From assembly GCA_025928435.1 (NCBI GenBank), contig JAICJM010000182.1, positions 1-7,792 on the forward strand: 7,792 bases of DNA. The letters run 5' to 3'. Positions within the stretch are counted from its first letter, which is position 1; every line of letters begins with the position of its first letter. Below the pieces are notes generated by a model. It was given only the letters and a program-made list of their open reading frames with translations. It was not told the origin of the DNA and made no database searches. Below are positions 1-7,351 of this stretch, piece after piece. The position numbers and the translations under genes were made by a program. The stretch is from Thermoleophilia bacterium (GTDB taxonomy: Bacteria > Actinomycetota > Thermoleophilia > Gaiellales > JAICJC01).

Positions 1-245
1 GCCGCGGCCCCAAGCGCGGCGCAGCGGCAGGCGCGTCCACCCGGCGCAAGCCCTGCTACTTCTGCAAGGAGAAGGTCGAGGAGATCGACTACAAGAACTA
101 CAACCAGCTGCGGCGGTACATGTCCGAGAAGGGCAAGATCCGCTCGCGGCGGATCTCCGGGGCCTGCCGGCGCCACCAGCGACAGGTGGCCGTGGCGATC
201 AAGCGGGCGCGCGAGATGGCGCTCCTGCCCTACGCCGTCAACTAG
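1..245 (+). CDS. rpsR: 30S ribosomal protein S18, C-terminal 80 residues (5' end outside window)
   Basis: Small-subunit ribosomal protein that pairs with S6 on the platform of the 30S subunit. The first complete codon starts at base 3 and the frame runs to TAG at 243-245. The visible protein begins [20 protein letters not shown] and holds the S18 core: a CYFC pair, the [22 protein letters not shown] stretch in shortened form (DYKN..LRRYMSE.GKI..RR), [11 protein letters not shown], and a basic C-terminal helix ending in LLPYAVN. The two cysteines of CYFC plus Cys and His of CRRH make this the zinc-binding (C+) version; many bacteria carry C- paralogues that lost these ligands. The start lies upstream, so the basic N-terminal tail is incomplete. 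In most bacteria rpsF and ssb precede rpsR, and both would lie to the left. rplI follows after 118 nt. Identification is by direct family recognition. Confidence 0.96.
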   Translation, partial: RGPKRGAAAGASTRRKPCYFCKEKVEEIDYKNYNQLRRYMSEKGKIRSRRISGACRRHQRQVAVAIKRAREMALLPYAVN

Positions 246-269
246 ACGTTTTCGGTTTCCGCGCTCGTA

Positions 270-288
270 GCGGCCGTTCCGCGGCCGC
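270..288 (+). promoter_or_regulatory. Perfect 7-bp hairpin in the rpsR-rplI spacer
   Basis: GCGGCCG (270-276) and CGGCCGC (282-288) are exact reverse complements around a 5-nt loop TTCCG. The hairpin lies 24 nt after the rpsR stop and is not followed by a T-run, so it does not look like a strong intrinsic terminator. It could stabilise the processed rpsR 3' end or partly attenuate transcription into rplI. The structure is seen in the sequence; the role is inferred. Confidence 0.45.
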
Positions 289-327
289 CGGGCTGGCAAC
301 CGCGCCCAGGGAATGCGACCATCCGAC

Positions 328-343
328 GGCGGCTCCGGCCGCC
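328..343 (+). promoter_or_regulatory. UNCG-tetraloop hairpin just upstream of the rplI ribosome binding site
   Basis: GGCGGC (328-333) pairs exactly with GCCGCC (338-343) around TCCG. The closing pair and loop read C(UCCG)G in RNA, a member of the very stable UNCG tetraloop class. The hairpin ends 8 nt before the rplI Shine-Dalgarno sequence, so it leaves that site free while fixing the leader structure. It could keep the initiation region open or act as a protein-binding or RNase-stop element. The loop carries CCG, a trinucleotide also known from the S6:S18-binding leader motif, but the usual place for that motif is before rpsF, so no such role is claimed. Confidence 0.45.
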
Positions 344-351
344 CGAGGCTG

Positions 352-357
352 AGAGGG
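352..357 (+). promoter_or_regulatory. Ribosome binding site of rplI
   Basis: AGAGGG lies 6 nt before the ATG at 364. It decides the start: the frame stays open upstream to an ATG at 313, but that start has no comparable site and would add 17 residues not found in L9 proteins. Confidence 0.7.
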
Positions 358-363
358 ACGAAC

Positions 364-891
364 ATGGCACGAAGAGCACAACAGGCGATCCTGCTGCAGG
401 ACGTCGAGAAGCTGGGGCGCAAGGGCGACGTCGTCCAGGTCGCCGCCGGCCACCTGCGAAACTACCTCGCCCCGCGCAAGCTGGCCGAGGCGGCCACCGA
501 TGCGCGCGTGGCCGAGGTGCAGCACCAGGCCGACCAGCGGGCGCGGCACGAGGCCCAGAGCGACGAGCAGGCCCGCGACATGGCCCACACGCTCAACCGC
601 ACGGTCCTCACCATCAAGCGCCGGGCCGGCATGGAGGACAAGCTGTACGGGTCGGTCACGTCGACCGACATCTCCGACGCCATCTGGAAGGCGCGCAAGA
701 TCCGGATCGACCGCCGCAAGGTCGATTTGGACGAGCCCATCAAGACGCTCGGAAGCCACAAGGTCACCATGACCGTCTACGGCGACGTGCGCGCGATGCT
801 GAAGGTGATGGTGGTCCCGGGCGGGGCCGACGAGGAGGGCGGCGTCGAGGCCTTCGAGGCCGAGCCGTCCGATCTCGAGGGCGAGTTCTAG
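364..891 (+). CDS. rplI: 50S ribosomal protein L9, with acidic C-terminal tail
   Basis: Large-subunit protein that binds 23S rRNA near the base of the L1 stalk; its C-terminal domain projects far from the ribosome and helps maintain reading-frame fidelity. The 175 residues show the L9 layout. Residues 9-45 are the N-domain with ILLQDVEKLGRKGDVVQVA and the signature G-H-L-RNYL-P. Residues about 46-80 form the long, charged connecting helix. Residues about 80-152 form the C-domain, with LYGSVTSTDISDAI and a terminal LGSHKVTMTVYGDVRAMLKV. L9 is usually about 147-150 residues. Here there are a few extra N-terminal residues (MARRAQQ) and an acidic tail of about 20 residues (rich in E, D and G from residue 156). 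The ATG at 364 is chosen from its AGAGGG site and the family N-terminus. dnaB follows after 14 nt. Confidence 0.96.
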   Translation: MARRAQQAILLQDVEKLGRKGDVVQVAAGHLRNYLAPRKLAEAATDARVAEVQHQADQRARHEAQSDEQARDMAHTLNRTVLTIKRRAGMEDKLYGSVTSTDISDAIWKARKIRIDRRKVDLDEPIKTLGSHKVTMTVYGDVRAMLKVMVVPGGADEEGGVEAFEAEPSDLEGEF

Positions 892-905
892 GCCGCTCCC
901 CGCGG

Positions 906-2252
<1,347 letters not shown>

Positions 2253-2258
2253 AACGCC

Positions 2259-2263
2259 GGAGG
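2259..2263 (+). promoter_or_regulatory. Ribosome binding site of purA
   Basis: GGAGG ends 7 nt before the purA ATG and lies wholly in the 18-nt dnaB-purA spacer. It is a near-consensus site and confirms the start at 2271. Confidence 0.8.
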
Positions 2264-2270
2264 CATCCGA

Positions 2271-3566
2271 ATGCCGCTCAAGGTGGTCGTGGGCGCCCAG
2301 TGGGGCGACGAGGGAAAGGGCAAGATCGTCGACCTGCTGGCCGAGCGCGCCGATGTCGTCGCCCGCTACCAGGGCGGGAACAACGCCGGCCACACGCTCG
2401 TCATCGGGTCGGAGACCTACAAGCTGCGGCTCGTCCCGAGCGGCATCCTCTACCCGGGCACGGAGTGCGTGCTCGGGAACGGCTGCGTGATCGACCCCGA
2501 GGTGCTGATCGAGGAGCTCGACGGCCTGCTGGCGCGCGACGTCGACGTCTCGGGCCTGCGCATCAGCGGGAACGCGCACCTGATCATGCCGTGGCACCGG
2601 ATCATCGACGCCGACTCCGAGCTGCGGCTCGGCCGGCTCCAGATCGGGACGACCCGGCGCGGGATCGGCCCCGCCTATGCCGACAAGTCGCTGCGGGTCG
2701 GCATCCGCGTGCAGGACGTGCTCGACGAGAAGATCCTGCGGATGAAGATCCAGACGGCGCTGTCGGTGAAGAATCTCGAGCTGCGCAAGCTCCATCACCA
2801 CCGGCCGCTGGACAAGGAGGAGGTGACCGTGGCGATGCTCGGCTACGCCGCCCGCATCCGCCCGTTCATCGCCGACACGTCGCTGCTCGTCCACCGCGCG
2901 CTCGAGGACGGCCGGTTCGTGCTGTGCGAGGGCGCGCAGGGGACGCTGCTCGACATCGACAACGGCACCTACCCGTTCGTCACCTCGTCGAACCCGGTCG
3001 CGGGCGGCGCCTGCGCGGGGCTCGGCGTCGGGCCGACCCGGATCTCGGCGGTGCTGGGCGTCACCAAGGCCTACGTGACCCGGGTGGGCGCAGGCCCGTT
3101 CCCGAGCGAGGCCGACGAGGACCGGGGCGCGCAGCTGCGCGAGCGGGGCGGCGAGTACGGCACGGTCACGGGCCGCGACCGCCGCTGCGGCTGGCTCGAC
3201 CTGGTCGGCCTCCGCTACGCGGCCCGGCTGAACGGCCTCACGGAGCTGGCGGTGACGAAGCTCGACGTCCTCTCGATGTTCGAGCGCATCCCGGTCTGCA
3301 CCGCCTACCGGCTCGAGGACGGGACCGAGACGATCGAGTTCCCCTCCCACCAGACCGACTTCCACCACGCCAAGCCGGTGTACGAGGAGCTCCCCGGCTG
3401 GAGCGCCGACATCTCGGACATCACCGCCTTCGGCGAGTTGCCCGCCGCGGCACGGGCGTATCTCGATTTCGTGGAGGAGCGGGTCGGCGTGCCGGTGACG
3501 ATGGTCGGGATCGGCCAGCGCCGCGACCAGACGCTCACACGACGCGAGCTCGCGCCCGCCGCCTGA
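2271..3566 (+). CDS. purA: Adenylosuccinate synthetase
   Basis: Cytoplasmic enzyme that joins aspartate to IMP using GTP to give adenylosuccinate, the first committed step from IMP to AMP. The 431 residues match the normal length. The N-terminal P-loop reads GAQWGDEGKGK (8-18) and includes the catalytic-type Asp13. NNAGHT at 37-42 carries the catalytic-type His41. The IMP-site stretch GTTRRGIGPAYADK is at 126-139, and GAQGTLLDIDNGTYPFVTSSN (shortened: GAQGTLLDID..TYPFVTSSN) at 221-241. GTVTGRDRRCGWLD is at 297-310, and TKLDVL at 329-334 is the guanine-recognition region. All conserved blocks are present and in order. The gene follows dnaB by 18 nt with its own strong ribosome binding site, so it is probably co-transcribed with the ribosomal/replication genes while keeping efficient independent initiation. 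Its 3' end faces the cyclase gene across a 230-nt structured gap. Confidence 0.97.
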   Translation: MPLKVVVGAQWGDEGKGKIVDLLAERADVVARYQGGNNAGHTLVIGSETYKLRLVPSGILYPGTECVLGNGCVIDPEVLIEELDGLLARDVDVSGLRISGNAHLIMPWHRIIDADSELRLGRLQIGTTRRGIGPAYADKSLRVGIRVQDVLDEKILRMKIQTALSVKNLELRKLHHHRPLDKEEVTVAMLGYAARIRPFIADTSLLVHRALEDGRFVLCEGAQGTLLDIDNGTYPFVTSSNPVAGGACAGLGVGPTRISAVLGVTKAYVTRVGAGPFPSEADEDRGAQLRERGGEYGTVTGRDRRCGWLDLVGLRYAARLNGLTELAVTKLDVLSMFERIPVCTAYRLEDGTETIEFPSHQTDFHHAKPVYEELPGWSADISDITAFGELPAAARAYLDFVEERVGVPVTMVGIGQRRDQTLTRRELAPAA

Positions 3567-3585
3567 GCCTCCTCGCCGGTGCGGA

Positions 3586-3640
3586 CGTTACGACACCGTT
3601 ACGTTTCCGCCTTCTGGGCTTAACGCACGGGGCGTAGTGT
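3586..3640 (+). promoter_or_regulatory. Candidate activated promoter: two CGTTACG boxes plus a -10 element
   Basis: CGTTACG occurs exactly at 3586-3592 and 3597-3603, a direct repeat with an 11-bp period, about one helical turn. Tandem boxes with this spacing are typical of OmpR/PhoB-type response regulators; Streptomyces PHO boxes also use 11-nt units. Downstream, TAGTGT at 3635-3640 fits the actinobacterial TANNNT -10 pattern. At a 17-bp spacer the -35 hexamer would be TTCTGG (3612-3617), a poor match, as expected when an activator is needed. A start 6-8 nt past the -10 falls at about 3646-3648. There is no protein gene downstream on this strand; the product would be the structured RNA that follows. 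The repeats are seen directly; the promoter role and regulator class are inferred. Confidence 0.4.
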
Positions 3641-3646
3641 CTCCCC

Positions 3647-3750
3647 CGCGGTCGCAGACAAGGGACGGACGCGGCTCGCCCGGCGCGGAAGCGCCGCCCG
3701 ACCTGCAGGGCGGCCGGCCCGCCCGGGAGCCGCGGCCCGTCCCGACCGTG
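3647..3750 (+). ncRNA. Candidate structured small RNA with a three-way junction
   Basis: Manual folding gives nested, nearly continuous helices. P0 pairs 3647-3653 with 3744-3750 (7 bp, one G-U). An 8-nt left bulge (GCAGACAA, 3654-3661) follows. P1a pairs 3662-3668 with 3737-3743 (7 bp, exact). After a 1x2 internal loop, P1b pairs 3670-3677 with 3727-3734 (8 bp, exact). Inside are two hairpins: P2 is 3681-3686/3691-3696 with a GGAA (GNRA) loop, and P3 is 3708-3713/3719-3724 with loop CCGGC; an 11-nt linker separates them. The GNRA loop and the G-U pair exist only when the + strand is read, which favours that direction. A TANNNT -10 element predicts transcription starting at the base of P0. 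It matches no RNA family I recognise. The same fold could instead be the 3' end of the purA transcript, since TTT follows P0. High GC raises chance pairing, so confidence is moderate. Confidence 0.45.
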
Positions 3751-3762
3751 TTTCTGGAGGCG

Positions 3763-3792
3763 ATTGGCGCTCGCGGCGACCGCCAATTGGCG
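3763..3792. terminator. Stem-loop and 12-bp palindrome between convergent genes
   Basis: ATTGGCG (3763-3769) and CGCCAAT (3781-3787) form a perfect 7-bp stem with an 11-nt loop. The right arm also belongs to a 12-bp perfect palindrome, CGCCAATTGGCG (3781-3792), so ATTGGCGC occurs as a direct repeat at 3763 and 3786, 23 bp apart. The element ends 4 nt from the stop codon of the minus-strand cyclase gene and lies downstream of the candidate RNA on the plus strand, fitting a bidirectional terminator without a T-run. The half-site arrangement could also be an operator, but no start site is close by to regulate. Confidence 0.4.
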
Positions 3793-3796
3793 CCCG

Positions 3797-6700
3797 TCAG
3801 GACGCGACCCGGTCGCCGGCGCGTCCGGCCACCCGGTCGGCGCGCTCGACGAAGGGCCGCGCCCGCAGCTCCTCGAACACGGATCGGGCCTCGGCGAGCA
3901 GCAGCTCGGCGGAAGCCGGATCGCCGGCGGCGGCCAGCGCCTCGGCGTGCTCGAGCATGGTGCACGCCATCGGGAACGGTGCCGCGAGCTCGCGCATCAG
4001 CGCCGTCGCGCCCTGGAACAGCCGCTCGCCCCGCTCCAGGTCACCGTTGGCCGCGGCCAGCCGGGCCCGGAACCCCATGGCTCGCGCGCGGGTCAGCGGT
4101 GGGATCGATCCACGGCCGAGCGGCTCGACCGTCTCGAGCAACGCCTCCGCGCGCGCCTGGTCGCCGAGCCGGAGCGCCGCCTCCACGGCGATCGCGAAGG
4201 CCTCCTTCATGGACTCCGAGTTGCCGTCGAAGGCGTCGCGCGTATCCCAGGCCGCCGACGCCAGCCGCAGCGCCTCGGCAGCATCGCCGCGCGCGAGCCG
4301 CAGCTGGGACTCCGGCCAGGCGTGGCCCGTCCGCTCCGAGACGTCGGCGGACTCGCGCAGAACGGCGTAGCGCTGGATCAGCTCGTCTGCCGCGTCGAGC
4401 TCGCCGCGGTGGCACAGGATGGCGACGCTGTTGCCGAGCGCGCAGACGAACGGGAACCGCGTCTGCGAGAAGAGCTCCTCCGGTATCTCGGACGCCCGCG
4501 TAAGCGCCTCGTCCCAGCTTCCCAGCGCGTACAGGGGATACGTCTGCGAGAGGAACATCCACTCCAGCTGCCGGCTGCCGACGCGACGGGCCAGGGCCAG
4601 GCCGTCGCGATACCCGCCCGCCGCCTGCTCGTAGCGGTCGGCGCGCGCGTCCAGGTCGGCGACGTTGTTGTCCGCGCGCAGCGCGGCGGTGGGGAGGTCG
4701 TGCTCGAGCGCGACCTCGAGGGCGTAGCGGACGAGCGCGCCTCCCTCGGCGGGCCGGCCCTTGGTCACGAGGATCATCGCCTTCGTGTTGATCGCCTGCG
4801 AGAGCACCTCGGGCAGCCCCAGCGCCTCGGCCAGCTCGAGGGCCGTCTCGACGCGATCGAGGGCGACGTCCGGGTTTCCCGCGAAGAACGTGAACCGCGC
4901 GATCTGGGCGGTGAGCGCGGCGACGTCGGCGTCCCCCTCCTCGGAGCTCAGGAGCTCGAGTGCGGCATCCATCCGGTCGAGCGCCTCGCGCAGGCGGCCG
5001 GTGTCCCACATGACCTCGCCCAGCCGGGCGGACACGCGGGCAGCCGGGTGGGTCGCCCCCTCGCCCTCGAACAGCGCCACGGCCCGCTCGTAGTGGGCGC
5101 GGGCGGCATCGGTGCGCCCGCCGCGCTGAGCCATGATCCCGGCGTGCTCGAGCAGGTCGGCCTGCTCGGCGGCCTCCATGGCAAGCGCTGCGGCCTGCTC
5201 GTAGTAGCGCTGCGCCTCCTCCGTGGCAGCGAGGGACGACGCCCGCTGTCCGGCCTGGCGCAGCGCCGCCACGGCCCGGCGGGCGATCTCGCCGGCGTCC
5301 GCGGCGTCCGGGTCGGCGGCGGCCGCCGCCAGGTAGTGCCCTGCGACGACCTCGGCCAGCTCGTCCTCGCCCTCGTCCATCGCCGCGGCCGCGAGGTGCT
5401 TTGCCCGCCGCTCGTGCTTGGACAGCATCTCGTAGGCCACCCTGCGCACCATGTCCTGGAGGAAGCCGTACTGGCCCCGCTCCGGCGAGAGCGGGTCGGC
5501 GGACAGCGACAGCATCTCCTTGCCCGCCAGGCCGGCCAGGGCCGGCTCGACCTCATCGGGCGTGCGCCCGACCAGCGTCGCGAGCGCCTCGACCGTGAAC
5601 GTCTTCCCCAGCACGGCGGCCGACTGGAGCAGGCGCCGCTCCTCGCCCCCGAGCCCGTCGAGGCGAGCGGCGACGAGCGCCTGCAGCGTCTCGGGCACCT
5701 CGAGCGTCTCGATCGGCCCGGCCGGGATGTAGGAGTGCTCGCGCTCGACCACGAGGCCGCGGTCGAGCAGCATCCGCACCGTCTCCACCGCGTAGAGCGG
5801 CATCCCCTCCGCCCGCTCGCGGATGCGCCCTCGCAGCTCCTCCGGCAGCCCGGGGACGAGCCCGGAGAGCAGCGTGTCCATCTCGTCGGTCGCGAGCGGC
5901 TCGAGGTACAGCGAGCTCGAGTTGCGCTTGCCCGCGCCCCAGGTCGGCCGCCGCTCGGTCAGCTCCGGCCGGGCCAGCGCGATCACGAACAGGGGGTGGT
6001 TGCGCGACCAGTCGACCAGGTACTCGATGAAGTCGAGGAGGGCGGCGTCGGCCCACTCCATGTCCTCGAACACGAGCACCGTCGGCATCTCCTCGGCCAG
6101 CCGCTCGTAGAAGAGCCGCCAGGCGCTGAAGAGGTTCTCGCGCTCCCACTGGGCATGCTCCTCCAGGCCGAGCAGGTGCGCCAGCCGGGCCTCGACGAAG
6201 CGGCGCTCCTCGGGATCGGCGATCGACTCCGCGACGGCGGCGTGCAGCTTCTCCCGCTGCGACGCGGTGTCCTCGCCCTCGACGATCTGGGCCCGGGTGC
6301 GCACCATCTCGGCCAGCGCCCAGAAGGTCACCCCCTCGCCGTAGGGCAGGCACCGGCCGCGGTGCCAGCGCACGTTCTCCGCCAGGCCGTCGATGTACTT
6401 GAAGAACTCCCAGGACAACCGCGACTTGCCCGTCCCGGCGACCGCAAGCACCGAGACCAGGTGCGCCTTCGACTCGCCGGCCGACGCATGGAAGAGCTCC
6501 TTCACGACCCGCAGCTCGCGGTCGCGGCCGACGAACGGCGCCTCCAGCCCGGTCGTGTGCTGGGCCCCGCCGATGCCGCCGATCACGCGGACGGCCCGCC
6601 ACACGGGCACCGACCCTGCCTTGCCCTTCAGCTCGCGGGCGCCTGCGTCCGCATACACGACCGCCGCCTCGGTGGCGCGCTTCGTCGACTCACCCACGAG

Positions 6701-7312
6701 CACCGTGCCGGGCTCGGCCACCGACTGGATGCGCGAGGCCGTGTTCACGAGGTCGCCGGCCACCATGCCCTCGGCCTGGGCGCCGATCGTGACGGCGGCC
6801 TCCCCCGTCAGGACGCCGACCCGTGCGCGCAGGCCGTCGATGCCCATCTCGGCACCGAGCGCCTCGACCGCCCCGGCCAGGTCGATCGCCGCCCGCACCG
6901 CCCGCTCGGCGTCGTCCTCCATCGCCACCGGCGCGCCCCACACCGCCATGACCGCATCCCCGATGAACTTCTCGACGGTGCCGCCATAGCGGTCGATCAG
7001 TGTCCGGCAGGTGTCGAAGTAGCGCGAGAGCAGCTCGCGCACGTCCTCGGCGTCGCGCGCCTCCGATACCGTCGTGAACCCGACCAGGTCGGCGAAGAGC
7101 ACGGACACGAGCCTGCGCTCGGCGACCGGCTCGGTGGCCTGGGCGCGAGCCGGGACGGGCGTCCCGAGGGTCGCCCCGCACTCGCCGCAGAACTTCGCGC
7201 CGGGCGAGTTGCGGGTGCCGCACGCGGCACAGACGACGGCCATGGGAGCGCCGCACTCGCCGCAGAACTTCCGCCCTTCCTCGTTCTCCGTCCCGCAGGC
7301 GTGGCAGCGCAT
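3797..7312 (-). CDS. Zinc-ribbon/class III nucleotidyl cyclase/AAA ATPase/TPR signalling protein
   Basis: Predicted soluble adenylate (or guanylate) cyclase of 1171 residues, built like mammalian soluble adenylyl cyclase but with a single cyclase domain, so it should act as a dimer. Residues 3-20 and 28-45 are two four-cysteine zinc ribbons (CxxC...CxEC). The cyclase domain is about 65-240: metal aspartates D75 (FADLVGFT) and D119 (GDAVMAVWG), adenine-selecting K115 and D187, and transition-state N190 and R194 (VNTASR). All six are present, favouring ATP as substrate. An ATPase begins with FVGRDREL near 260, with P-loop AVAGTGKS at 290-297 and Walker B VLVFED at 412-417. About 660-1150 is alanine-rich, TPR-like helical repeat. 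No membrane segment, signal peptide or C-terminal HTH is seen. The ATG at 7312 is chosen because the first cysteine is residue 3. It lies 33 nt after the GcvT-like gene with only a weak AGG ribosome site. The input signal is unknown; the ATPase-TPR part probably senses it. Confidence 0.9.
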   Translation of the reverse strand: MRCHACGTENEEGRKFCGECGAPMAVVCAACGTRNSPGAKFCGECGATLGTPVPARAQATEPVAERRLVSVLFADLVGFTTVSEARDAEDVRELLSRYFDTCRTLIDRYGGTVEKFIGDAVMAVWGAPVAMEDDAERAVRAAIDLAGAVEALGAEMGIDGLRARVGVLTGEAAVTIGAQAEGMVAGDLVNTASRIQSVAEPGTVLVGESTKRATEAAVVYADAGARELKGKAGSVPVWRAVRVIGGIGGAQHTTGLEAPFVGRDRELRVVKELFHASAGESKAHLVSVLAVAGTGKSRLSWEFFKYIDGLAENVRWHRGRCLPYGEGVTFWALAEMVRTRAQIVEGEDTASQREKLHAAVAESIADPEERRFVEARLAHLLGLEEHAQWERENLFSAWRLFYERLAEEMPTVLVFEDMEWADAALLDFIEYLVDWSRNHPLFVIALARPELTERRPTWGAGKRNSSSLYLEPLATDEMDTLLSGLVPGLPEELRGRIRERAEGMPLYAVETVRMLLDRGLVVEREHSYIPAGPIETLEVPETLQALVAARLDGLGGEERRLLQSAAVLGKTFTVEALATLVGRTPDEVEPALAGLAGKEMLSLSADPLSPERGQYGFLQDMVRRVAYEMLSKHERRAKHLAAAAMDEGEDELAEVVAGHYLAAAAADPDAADAGEIARRAVAALRQAGQRASSLAATEEAQRYYEQAAALAMEAAEQADLLEHAGIMAQRGGRTDAARAHYERAVALFEGEGATHPAARVSARLGEVMWDTGRLREALDRMDAALELLSSEEGDADVAALTAQIARFTFFAGNPDVALDRVETALELAEALGLPEVLSQAINTKAMILVTKGRPAEGGALVRYALEVALEHDLPTAALRADNNVADLDARADRYEQAAGGYRDGLALARRVGSRQLEWMFLSQTYPLYALGSWDEALTRASEIPEELFSQTRFPFVCALGNSVAILCHRGELDAADELIQRYAVLRESADVSERTGHAWPESQLRLARGDAAEALRLASAAWDTRDAFDGNSESMKEAFAIAVEAALRLGDQARAEALLETVEPLGRGSIPPLTRARAMGFRARLAAANGDLERGERLFQGATALMRELAAPFPMACTMLEHAEALAAAGDPASAELLLAEARSVFEELRARPFVERADRVAGRAGDRVAS
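7176..7271 (-). repeat. Duplicated zinc-ribbon module in the cyclase N-terminus
   Basis: An exact 21-nt direct repeat occupies 7176-7196 and 7251-7271, offset by 75 nt, which is exactly 25 codons. It encodes KFCGECG in both ribbons (residues 15-21 and 40-46). Identity at silent positions suggests recent duplication or gene conversion of one ribbon unit, although strong codon bias could also produce it. Confidence 0.75.
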
Positions 7313-7320
7313 CCTGGCAA

Positions 7321-7351
7321 GCCTAGCCAGCCGCCGCCGCCGAGGCTAGGC
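7321..7351 (-). promoter_or_regulatory. Inverted repeat spanning the GcvT-like stop codon and the cyclase leader
   Basis: GCCTAGCC (7321-7328) and GGCTAGGC (7344-7351) are perfect 8-bp reverse complements around a 15-nt CCG-rich loop. On the minus strand the first arm contains the TAG stop of the GcvT-like gene (7346-7348). The second arm contains AGG (7322-7324), the only ribosome-site-like triplet at suitable spacing (9 nt) from the cyclase ATG. When folded the stem would hide that site, and ribosomes finishing the upstream gene would open it. This suggests translational coupling or weak attenuation; without a T-run it is not a standard terminator. Confidence 0.45.

Noticed and set aside
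3681..3696. Bacterial SRP (4.5S) RNA, suggested by the GGAA tetraloop
   Set aside because: The stem here is a perfect 6-bp GC helix; the flanking CC/GG context and the asymmetric and symmetric loops of the SRP domain are absent.
3618..3750. Integron attC site, suggested by GCTTAAC fitting RYYYAAC before an imperfect palindrome
   Set aside because: No matching GTTRRRY on the far side of the palindrome, no second copy and no integrase or cassette genes.
3535..3786. Minus-strand 83-residue frame covering most of the convergent gap
   Set aside because: It overlaps the end of purA, is Arg/Ala low-complexity, has no clear ribosome site and no family resemblance; the DNA is better explained by the RNA-like inverted repeats.
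3637..4503. Long plus-strand frame starting with GTG in the purA-cyclase gap
   Set aside because: Beyond the gap it is antisense to the cyclase gene; composition is Arg/Pro/Ala-rich with no recognisable motif, and the GTG lies inside the -10 element with no ribosome site. GC-rich codon bias routinely opens such shadow frames.
3797..7312. Part of a cyclic-oligonucleotide defence system (CBASS/Pycsar-like)
   Set aside because: The cyclase belongs to the widespread zinc-ribbon/ATPase/TPR class III group and no effector (membrane protein, nuclease, TIR or phospholipase) is adjacent; its only visible upstream neighbour is metabolic.
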